Shown here one piece after another: positions 7,916 through 15,188 of a stretch of DNA of 27,012 bases (within the stretch, counting starts at the first letter, position 1; each line of letters starts with the position of its first letter). The position numbers were made by a program, and so were the translations under genes. The notes under the pieces are model-generated. The model was not told the DNA's origin. It made no database searches and saw only the letters and a program-made list of their open reading frames with translations. Origin of the DNA: CAZJAT01 sp964544145 (GTDB taxonomy: Bacteria; Hydrothermota; 32-111); contig CAZJAT010000026.1 in NCBI GenBank assembly GCA_964544145.1, forward strand, positions 1 to 27,012. Direction: 5' to 3'.

Positions 7916-8364
7916 TTTTCACCTCCAAGCTCAGCTGGCAACTCAGGGAATGAATCTATCTGCGAATTATATATTAGTATCGTATCTTCTGCTTTAACTG
8001 CTATTGAGTAATAACTGTCACCATATTTGTATGATACATATTCATTATCAATTTCTATCTCTTCTGACAGCGGCAGTCTGTTCTGAATATTCCTGAAACT
8101 CTCTACTGATAATGCAGAAAAATAGAGTACAGCATGTGCATTTATCATCATTTCTTCATGACTCATTTCAGGAATTCTGTTCAATTCATATATTCTATAC
8201 CCCATAAGGATGAATGCTGCTGCTGTTAACAGAAGAGTTATTATTATTAATGGTTTTTGTGATGTATATTTTGGTTTATCCGGAATGTTATTTTCATTCT
8301 CGCTGATCTTTTTCTCCGCCTGCATAGCGGCATTTTCAATGATTTTCTTTTTCATATCATCCAT
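7912..8364 (-). CDS. Small single-pass membrane protein, pilus/secretion accessory candidate
   Basis: I do not recognise a named family. The 150-residue protein has about 37 charged N-terminal residues, one membrane helix (about 38-57, PLIIITLLLTAAAFILMG) and a periplasmic domain of about 90 residues. It has no prepilin cleavage site. The helix after the membrane segment followed by NRLPLSEEI and YVSYKYGDSYYSI loosely recalls the C-terminal half of a GspG-like pseudopilin, so it may be a pilin-like partner that is not processed; this is inference. The ATG at 8364 has GGAGG four bases upstream and overlaps the kinase gene by 13 nt. A second ATG at 8355 would give an ATGA overlap but lies too far from that ribosome binding site. 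It is coupled on its other side to the pseudopilin. Confidence 0.75.
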   Translation of the reverse strand: MDDMKKKIIENAAMQAEKKISENENNIPDKPKYTSQKPLIIITLLLTAAAFILMGYRIYELNRIPEMSHEEMMINAHAVLYFSALSVESFRNIQNRLPLSEEIEIDNEYVSYKYGDSYYSIAVKAEDTILIYNSQIDSFPELPAELGGEK

Positions 8365-11300
8365 GTATCCTCCTTAATGATGGATTCAAATTCCAGCATA
8401 GCACTATTTAATTCAACAACTCTTCTTTTTAAGCTCTCTTCATCTTCATTCTTTGAACTATTTTCAATAGAAACAGCTATTTTGTGGATTTTGTCTGCGC
8501 AGATACTTGATGCCGCACCCTTTAATTTATGCGCCTCTTTTGCAATTGCTGAATAATCATGAATGTCAATTTTTTTACTTATCTTTTTCTTAATATCAAC
8601 AGCCTCATTGAAAAACACCTCTGTTAATTCGGGTATTAATTCCCAATTACCAGTCAGCCGTCTTTTCAATTCTTCAGTATCAATATTCAAATTAATGCTG
8701 TTTTTTTCTTCCCCATTTTCTACCTGCAGAACAGGTTTATCTGTCCATTTAATAATGATTTTTTCCAATTCATCAGGCTTAACAGGTTTACTCATATAAT
8801 CATTCATTCCTGCATTAAGGCATGCTTCTGATGTTCCTTTCATCACATCAGCAGACATGGCAATAATAGGAATTGATGAGTGAATTTCCTTTCTTATCTT
8901 TACGGCCGCATCATATCCATCCATAACCGGCATCTGTAAATCCATGAGTACAATATCATAAGGCATATTTTTTACAGCTTCTACAGCTTCAAATCCATTG
9001 CTTACACATAACACATTATATCCCATTTTTTTGATTATCAGTGTAGCTACTTTTTGATTGGTAATATTGTCCTCTGCAATTAAAATATTAACTGATTTGT
9101 TTTGTTTCACTTTATTAACATTTTTATGTTCTTTTTCTATTTTACTCTCATCCATTCCTTTGATTGTTCGTATTGTATTTAAAAGTGTTTCTTGTTTTAT
9201 CGGTTTATTTATCAGTGCATCAAAACCCATCTCACTAATTCTTCCTTTTTTATCTGATACAGTAATTGAGGTCATCAGTACAACAGACAATTGTTTTTCA
9301 GGAAATTCGGATTTCATCCTCTGAACAAGCATTATTCCATCCATCTCAGGCATTATCATATCTGTCAGCATTATATCAAAATTCCTGCCTTCTGCATATT
9401 CTTTCCGTAATATTCTGAGTGCTGAATCTCCATCTGATGCTTCCATATAGTCGATTCCCCATTTGTCGAGTATCTCCGATATAAGTCTCCTGTTTGTTTT
9501 ATTATCATCAACATGGAGAATTCTTAAACCTGTAATATCTGTCAACAAATTCATAACTGCTGTGTTTGGAGCTTCTGTTTTATTAAAAACTAATTCAAAC
9601 CAGAATTCTGTACCTTTCCCCTGTTCACTTTTAACATGCAGTTCCCCTCCCATCAGTTCAACCAATTGCTTTGAAATGGCAAGTCCTAATCCTGTTCCAC
9701 CATACTGTCTTGTCGTTGACGCATCTGCCTGTGTAAATGATTCAAATATCTTTCCTAATTTTTCTTTTTCAATTCCAATACCCGTGTCTTTAACAGTAAA
9801 TCTTATTGTTTCACTCTTTCCTGACAAACCAGTATTTTCAACAAGAAGTTCAACAAATCCTTTTTTTGTAAATTTGATTGCATTACCTATTAAATTGATT
9901 AATATCTGTCTTAGTCTCCCGGGATCCCCCTCTATATATTCAAAAACTTTATTATCAATAAAATATGTGTATTCAATATTTTTCTCCTGCGCTTTAACGG
10001 CAATAATATCATTCATTTCTTCCATTACTGTTCTTACATTGTAATTCATATTCTCCAATTCAATTTTCCCTGCTTCTATCTTTGAAAAATCGAGAATATC
10101 ATTGATTATGTTAAGCAGAGATTCCGAACTGTTTTCAATTATTTTTGCATATTCTCTCTGTTCTCTACTTAATTCACTATCAAGCAATAACCCCGTCATT
10201 CCCATAATACCATTCATGGGTGTTCGTATTTCATGACTCATATTGGCGAGGAATTGTGTTTTTGCAGAATTTGCCATTTCTGCTTCCATTGCAAACTGAT
10301 TTGCAATATCAATGTTTTTCTGTAATTCCCGATTTATATTTCTCATCTCCCTGTGAGCTTCTTCCAATAATCCCTCGTTTATTTTCTTAACTGTTATATC
10401 CTCTTTAACAGCAACAAATTGTGTTATATTCCCCTTTTTATCCTTTATGGGGCTTATAGATGCGCTCTCCCAGAATAGAGTTCCATCTTTCCTCTTATTC
10501 TGAAACTCCCCTTTCCATATATTGCCTGATAATATTGTGTCCCACAATTCTTTATATTCATTCTCTGTTTTAGTTCCTGCTTTGAGTATGCGGGGATTCT
10601 TTCCAATTGCCTCACTGTACATATATCCTGTCATCTCAGTGAATTTTGGGTTTACATACTCAATATTGCCGTCTTTATCCGTTATTACAATTGATACAGG
10701 ACTCTGTGCAACTGCCTTAGAAAGCTGTTTTATATCTTTTTCCATTACCATCCTTTCTGTGATATCTGTTCCCGCAGATGCAACACCAATCACATTTCCA
10801 TCATCATCTGTCAGCGGTGTATTATACCACTCACACATTATTCTCTTACCTTTTTTTGTTATATTTTCATTGATATTATGATTTGCTTTTCCCTTTGAAA
10901 TTATATCTTTGAGATTCATCATTTCATGCTTTAAATTATCGGGTATTATTAAGTCAGATAAGTTTTTCCCTACTGCATACTTTTCTCTATATCCGAATAT
11001 ATGTTCAGCAGCAGGATTCCAGCTTTTAATATTCATATCAATATCCCATTCCAGAACAGCCAGGGGGGTGTTCTCAAAATGCAGCGCTTGTCTTTTTTTT
11101 GATTTGCGCAGTTCATTCTCAATTTCCTTAAGATGCGTTATATCATTAAATGTGCCTTCAATATATTTTTCCTTTTTACCCTTATTGACCAAATGCGCAT
11201 TTGCAGTCATATAGAGATGTTTTCCATTTTTTGAAACCATTTCCACTTCATAATTTTCCACATACCCTTTTTTTATTAGTAATTCCGACAAATGCTTCCT

Positions 11301-12596
11301 TGTGTCAGTGCTTTTATAAAATATAGAGGCATTTTTTCCTATAACCTCTGCTATGCTGTATCCTGTTATTTTTTTAATTGAAGGGCTCAACATTAGAACT
11401 TTTCCATTAGTGTCAGTTCGAAAATATATATCATGAAGATTATCAAAAATACTTTTATAGTTTTCTTCACTTTCCTTTAGTCTCTCTTCAGCTTTCATCT
11501 GTTCAGACATATCTATAAAAGCCTCAAGGAGGACATCTTCATTATCAAACTGTACAGGGATAACTGTTTTTAAAACAGGTATATGTTCTCCTGATTTGTT
11601 TACAATAATTTTCTCGGAACTATCCAGTTCCTGATGTTTATCAATTACAGGGCATGTGTCACACATGGAAGTGCATACAAAATCATTACATGCCTTTCCA
11701 ATTAATTCATCTTCATTGTATCCTGTTACCTTTAATGCATATTTATTCATCATCTTTATCTGCTTGTTCATATCAACAATCATAATTCCCACAGGCATAT
11801 CAGACATTATCTGCTCATTCATTTTGAGCGCTTCATGTAATTTTTTTGTTATTGCTGTTTCCTTTGTAATGTCTTTACAGAATATCATTACATCACCATT
11901 ATCAACAATCGTCATATTATAATCAATATTAAGACTGACTCTGTCTGCTCTCTTTATCTCTGCTGTTCCAAATGCTGTTTTTGATTTCTTAATATTTCTT
12001 ACAGCATCTGTCAATTGTCCATTGAATATACTTTCTGCGTGAATTCCAATCAATGTTTTCTGTTCTGATCTGCACATTTCTTGAAACTTCTTGTTTGCAC
12101 GCTTGATAATACATTCGCTGTCAATGAAAATTACGCCTATAGGTGCAAATTCAATATATTTTCTTATTTCATTATTCGTACTTTGTAATTCTAATTCCAT
12201 ATGTTTTCTTACTCTTATATCCCTGATTATTGCCATTGCAAATTTAATTTCGCCGTCAATATATACTGGTGATGCATTTATCTCTACATCTATTTGTTCA
12301 TTCTCCTTATTTATGAAAACTGTGCTGTATGTATCTAATTTGTTACCTTTTACCAATTGCTTGAATAAAATCATACATTTATCTCTATAATCAGGATCTA
12401 CAATATCAATGATATTCATATTTTGAATTTCAGATTCATCATATCCCATTATATCCATCCACTTATCATTAACCTTTCTTAATTTACCATCAAGTGAGCA
12501 AAACTGTATCATATCATTTGCATTCTGAAAAAGAACATTATTATACAGAGTAGCTGATTCATATGATTTTGTATCAATACACATATTATTATTCAT
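8352..12596 (-). CDS. Six-PAS hybrid histidine kinase with two receivers and an Hpt domain
   Basis: A 1414-residue cytoplasmic hybrid sensor kinase with no membrane segment. It has six PAS domains in the first 745 residues; the third contains a cluster of four cysteines (Cys303, 308, 312, 315). A short coiled coil leads to HisKA with His788 in MSHEIRTPMNG, then HATPase (about 880-1000) with the N box GNAIKF and the glycine motifs DTGIGI and GGTGLGL. Receiver 1 has acceptor Asp1079 (LTDMIMPEMDG) and receiver 2 has Asp1219 (LMDLQMPVMDG), each with the conserved Lys (NKP, SKP). The C-terminal Hpt domain has His1356 (AHKLKGAASS). All phosphorelay residues are present. There is no DNA-binding or cyclic-di-GMP output, so the Hpt must pass phosphate to another receiver. 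The neighbouring motor ATPase carries one and is the obvious candidate. The gene starts 7 nt after the ATPase stop, with a weak GAAGAT site. Confidence 0.93.
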   Translation of the reverse strand: MNNNMCIDTKSYESATLYNNVLFQNANDMIQFCSLDGKLRKVNDKWMDIMGYDESEIQNMNIIDIVDPDYRDKCMILFKQLVKGNKLDTYSTVFINKENEQIDVEINASPVYIDGEIKFAMAIIRDIRVRKHMELELQSTNNEIRKYIEFAPIGVIFIDSECIIKRANKKFQEMCRSEQKTLIGIHAESIFNGQLTDAVRNIKKSKTAFGTAEIKRADRVSLNIDYNMTIVDNGDVMIFCKDITKETAITKKLHEALKMNEQIMSDMPVGIMIVDMNKQIKMMNKYALKVTGYNEDELIGKACNDFVCTSMCDTCPVIDKHQELDSSEKIIVNKSGEHIPVLKTVIPVQFDNEDVLLEAFIDMSEQMKAEERLKESEENYKSIFDNLHDIYFRTDTNGKVLMLSPSIKKITGYSIAEVIGKNASIFYKSTDTRKHLSELLIKKGYVENYEVEMVSKNGKHLYMTANAHLVNKGKKEKYIEGTFNDITHLKEIENELRKSKKRQALHFENTPLAVLEWDIDMNIKSWNPAAEHIFGYREKYAVGKNLSDLIIPDNLKHEMMNLKDIISKGKANHNINENITKKGKRIMCEWYNTPLTDDDGNVIGVASAGTDITERMVMEKDIKQLSKAVAQSPVSIVITDKDGNIEYVNPKFTEMTGYMYSEAIGKNPRILKAGTKTENEYKELWDTILSGNIWKGEFQNKRKDGTLFWESASISPIKDKKGNITQFVAVKEDITVKKINEGLLEEAHREMRNINRELQKNIDIANQFAMEAEMANSAKTQFLANMSHEIRTPMNGIMGMTGLLLDSELSREQREYAKIIENSSESLLNIINDILDFSKIEAGKIELENMNYNVRTVMEEMNDIIAVKAQEKNIEYTYFIDNKVFEYIEGDPGRLRQILINLIGNAIKFTKKGFVELLVENTGLSGKSETIRFTVKDTGIGIEKEKLGKIFESFTQADASTTRQYGGTGLGLAISKQLVELMGGELHVKSEQGKGTEFWFELVFNKTEAPNTAVMNLLTDITGLRILHVDDNKTNRRLISEILDKWGIDYMEASDGDSALRILRKEYAEGRNFDIMLTDMIMPEMDGIMLVQRMKSEFPEKQLSVVLMTSITVSDKKGRISEMGFDALINKPIKQETLLNTIRTIKGMDESKIEKEHKNVNKVKQNKSVNILIAEDNITNQKVATLIIKKMGYNVLCVSNGFEAVEAVKNMPYDIVLMDLQMPVMDGYDAAVKIRKEIHSSIPIIAMSADVMKGTSEACLNAGMNDYMSKPVKPDELEKIIIKWTDKPVLQVENGEEKNSINLNIDTEELKRRLTGNWELIPELTEVFFNEAVDIKKKISKKIDIHDYSAIAKEAHKLKGAASSICADKIHKIAVSIENSSKNEDEESLKRRVVELNSAMLEFESIIKEDTWMI

Positions 12597-12603
12597 AATA
12601 TCT

Positions 12604-14727
12604 TCAACCTACCTTTGATTTTACTCTCTGGGATATACGTTTAACTCTTGCAAGTAGTTTATCGGGCATAATGGGTTTTGGCAGAAATTCATCTACACCC
12701 AAATCAAAACTCTTAAGTTCATTCTCTAATTCACTCTTTGTAGTCAACATTATTACAGGTATACTGCTTATACCTTCTGTTTCCCTTATTACTTTCAATG
12801 TTTCAAAACCATTCATTTTAGGCATCATTAAATCCATTATTATTATATCTGCTGTATTACTCTTTAAATACTGTAAACAATCATATCCGTCCTCTGCCTC
12901 TGCAACATCAAATCCCTCTGATTCCAAAACAGGTTTCAGCATCATCCTAACTGTTTTCGAATCATCAACAATTAGAATCCTTTGATTATCACTATAAACA
13001 GATTGTTTCATTGTCTCTGTTACTGGAGGCCAGACAACATGCTCATTCTCAATGCGCAGACCTGTAAGATTAACTGCATTTGATATCTCTTCCAGTGTTG
13101 TTGCTCCATTGAGCACTTTTTTTAATGCAGTTACTGCCATTGGATCACTGCCTTTATCTGTAATATATCTGAACATGGTTTGTTTGCTTTTACTTTCCAA
13201 TATCATTTCCTTGAGTTGTTCATCCAGATTTATCATCTCATAGACAACAGTTCTGCCATGATAACCGGTTCCGCTGCATTTACTGCAGCCTGATACTTGT
13301 ACATGACTGAAACCACTGGAGATTAGACCTTTACTTTCAATCAGTTCACTATCTGCCTGTTCAACAGTACCGCAATATGGGCATACCTTTCGCACGAGAC
13401 GCTGTGCTACAACACCTATAACAGAATCTGCAACAAGATTTGCAGATATCCCCATTGAAATAAGTCTTGAAAATACCGAGAGTGCATCATTGGTGTGAAT
13501 CGTACTGAGTACAAGATGCCCTGTCAATGCCGCCTGAACAGCTATCTTCGCTGTTTCATTATCCCTTATTTCACCAATCAGTATAACATCCGGATCCTGT
13601 CTGAGAATAGCTTTTAGTGCTGATGGAAATGTTACACCACCTTTTTCATGAACCTGAACCTGAGTAATACCCTCAATTTTGTATTCTATTGGGTCCTCAA
13701 CTGTGATAATATTTTTTTCTGTTGTCTTCAATTCCCTTAAAAGAGAATACAGCGTTGTGGTTTTTCCGCTTCCAGTGGGTCCGCAGACAAATATAATTCC
13801 ATATGGTTTGGAGGTCATCTGTTTGAGTAAAAGTTCTGACTCTTTATTGTATCCCAGATTAGCTAAACTAATATCAAATTTCGATTTATCCAGTAATCTG
13901 ATAACACATTTCTCTCCATAAAGAGATGGAATCGTATTTACCCTTAAATCAACTTCATTTTCCTCCACAACAAGAGAGAGTGACCCATCCTGCGGTTTTC
14001 TGCGTTCAGCAATATCCATTTTTGCAATAATTTTTATACGTGATATAATACTCTGAGCTAATTTTGATGATAATTTCGCATATGTCTGCAGATGTCCATC
14101 CATACGGAATCTTATAAGCAAAAATGCTTTTTGCGGTTCAATGTGTATATCAGTCACACCCTTTCGTATGGCCTCAATAATAATAATATTGACTAATCGT
14201 ATAATAGGCGGTTGATATGCAAGGTTTTTCAGGTCAACATTGCGTATATTCTCATCTACTGCAGTTTCACCCAGAATCTCTATTGTATTTTCTTCAATAT
14301 TATCAACCTCAATTGCATTTGCAGGCAAAAGGTTATCCAGTATCCTTTTTATTTCTTCCTCTCTCAGGAGATGCATCTCAACATCCATTCCTGTAATAAA
14401 TTCTATATCTTTGACTGTATCAATATCAAATGGATTGGATATACCCAATTCTATCTTGTTTTTGTTAACACTTATTGGCAATATATTCCTTTCTTTAATA
14501 AAATTGGCTGGCAATATATTATCAATTGTATCCATATCAATATTGTCTGAATATTTTACATTGAAAAATTCAGCATAAGCAATCAATATACTGTCTCTGA
14601 TGTCGCTGTTCCTGATAAACAAGGCCTCAACTGCTTTAATACTGAATTTATCAGCATATGTCTTTGCCTTATCAAATGTCTCCTTGCTTATTATGCCTTG
14701 ATTAACAAGATGCTCTGTAAATTCCAT
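12604..14727 (-). CDS. GspE/PilB-type motor ATPase fused to a C-terminal receiver domain
   Basis: A 707-residue hexameric ATPase that powers pilus or pseudopilus assembly at the inner membrane. The N-terminal 140 residues form an MshEN/GspII_E-like domain, of a kind that binds c-di-GMP in some relatives. The ATPase core has Walker A GPTGSGKT with Lys322, the Asp box ITVEDPIEY, Walker B DPDVILIGEIRD and the His box TGHLVLSTIHTND. A zinc-type tetracysteine (Cys449, 452, 481, 484) is intact, as in assembly motors (GspE/PilB) rather than the retraction motor PilT. From about residue 588 a complete receiver domain follows (LIVDDSK, acceptor Asp632 in IMDLMMPKMNG, LTTK, LPKP), whereas typical GspE/PilB end near residue 570. 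Phosphorylation of Asp632 could switch the motor. The ATG has GAGGTGA upstream. It is the first large gene of the operon. Confidence 0.93.
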   Translation of the reverse strand: MEFTEHLVNQGIISKETFDKAKTYADKFSIKAVEALFIRNSDIRDSILIAYAEFFNVKYSDNIDMDTIDNILPANFIKERNILPISVNKNKIELGISNPFDIDTVKDIEFITGMDVEMHLLREEEIKRILDNLLPANAIEVDNIEENTIEILGETAVDENIRNVDLKNLAYQPPIIRLVNIIIIEAIRKGVTDIHIEPQKAFLLIRFRMDGHLQTYAKLSSKLAQSIISRIKIIAKMDIAERRKPQDGSLSLVVEENEVDLRVNTIPSLYGEKCVIRLLDKSKFDISLANLGYNKESELLLKQMTSKPYGIIFVCGPTGSGKTTTLYSLLRELKTTEKNIITVEDPIEYKIEGITQVQVHEKGGVTFPSALKAILRQDPDVILIGEIRDNETAKIAVQAALTGHLVLSTIHTNDALSVFSRLISMGISANLVADSVIGVVAQRLVRKVCPYCGTVEQADSELIESKGLISSGFSHVQVSGCSKCSGTGYHGRTVVYEMINLDEQLKEMILESKSKQTMFRYITDKGSDPMAVTALKKVLNGATTLEEISNAVNLTGLRIENEHVVWPPVTETMKQSVYSDNQRILIVDDSKTVRMMLKPVLESEGFDVAEAEDGYDCLQYLKSNTADIIIMDLMMPKMNGFETLKVIRETEGISSIPVIMLTTKSELENELKSFDLGVDEFLPKPIMPDKLLARVKRISQRVKSKVG

Positions 14728-14735
14728 TTTTCACC

Positions 14736-14819
14736 TCAATATTTTGACATTACATAGCAGGCAATGATTGTATTCTGTTGGTAATAGAATTGTTTTCTCA
14801 GTGGTAATATTTTTTTCAT
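14736..14819 (-). CDS. 27-codon leader ORF / small protein ahead of the motor ATPase
   Basis: A short ORF of 27 codons. The ATG is preceded by AAGGAGG with four bases between, the strongest ribosome binding site I see in this operon. The peptide begins MKKILPLRKQFYYQQN and ends in CYVMSKY; it is basic, with four Tyr, and has only a weak hydrophobic stretch (TIIACYVM). Its TGA stop lies 8 nt before the ATPase ATG and directly abuts the ATPase ribosome binding site (TGAGGTGAAAAATG), so translation of the two is probably coupled. It starts about 18 nt after the predicted sigma-54 transcription start. It could be a true small protein, a translational leader, or a relic. I recognise no homologue. 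Confidence 0.55.
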   Translation of the reverse strand: MKKILPLRKQFYYQQNTIIACYVMSKY

Positions 14820-14847
14820 CCTGCCTCCTTACTCCGTTTCATTAATG

Positions 14848-14863
14848 AGCAATTATAGTGCCA
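14848..14863 (-). promoter_or_regulatory. Sigma-54 (RpoN) promoter for the motor/kinase/pseudopilin operon
   Basis: On the minus strand TGGCACTATAATTGCT matches the -24/-12 consensus TGGCAC-N5-TTGCW at every fixed position, with exactly 10 bases between the invariant GG and GC. Start of transcription is expected near 14837, about 18 nt before the small ORF. Sigma-54 control of pilin genes through PilR-type activators is well established in other bacteria. The sequence also contains TATAAT by overlap, but I see no matching -35, so a sigma-70 promoter is less likely. Confidence 0.8.
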
Positions 14864-14945
14864 GATTTATGTTACTTTATTGCGACACTTAAAATGCATA
14901 TCAATGAGCTGTGTGTCCTCCAATCTTGACAATGGAATAAATAAG

Positions 14946-14965
14946 TGACAGACAATGATATGTCA
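14946..14965. promoter_or_regulatory. Inverted repeat, candidate activator site for the sigma-54 promoter
   Basis: TGACA-N10-TGTCA lies about 85 bp upstream of the -24 element, within the usual range for enhancer-binding activators. A second, opposite-facing pair (GACA and TGTC arms around N10) lies at 14914-14931. The half-site TGTCA is shared. The activator is unknown and no sigma-54 activator gene is in the window. Confidence 0.35.
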
Positions 14966-15188
14966 TATATTATATCTATTTATTATCTAAGTGTATGATT
15001 ACATACTATTACATTCTGATTTCATATAAATAATATATATTCATATATGGGAATAACCATTATTGCATATTTATATAAATAATTGAAAAATGTGAAATGC
15101 ATAATACAAAAATTCTGTTCTTGAGATATTCCTTTCTTCTACATTGAGTTTTAAAAGGAAATAATATACAGTTTTTGCTTAATCAATA
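14966..15188. other. Non-coding stretch between the LVIVD gene and the pilus operon
   Basis: Together with the sigma-54 region this makes up a 369-nt gap without a recognised gene. The part from 14966 to 15188 is very AT-rich. It contains an inverted repeat TTCCTTT...AAAGGAA (about 15130-15161, 18-nt loop) beyond the LVIVD stop, which is not a convincing terminator. I see no ORF with a ribosome binding site and no structured RNA. Confidence 0.5.

Noticed and set aside
9463..10044. A 193-codon plus-strand ORF opposite the kinase
   Set aside because: It is antisense to the HATPase/HisKA region, has no ribosome binding site and has a low-complexity Ser/Leu composition typical of reverse-strand shadows. 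The kinase frame explains the sequence fully.
14212..14578. Two overlapping 112-codon plus-strand ORFs
   Set aside because: Both are antisense to the N-terminal domain of the motor ATPase, lack ribosome binding sites and show no recognisable protein pattern.
12604..14727. Motor ATPase as the retraction motor PilT
   Set aside because: The MshEN-like N-terminal domain and intact tetracysteine motif mark an assembly-type GspE/PilB protein; PilT lacks both.
14926..14954. TTGACA at 14926 as a plus-strand promoter
   Set aside because: No -10 box at acceptable spacing and no plus-strand gene downstream before position 20005.
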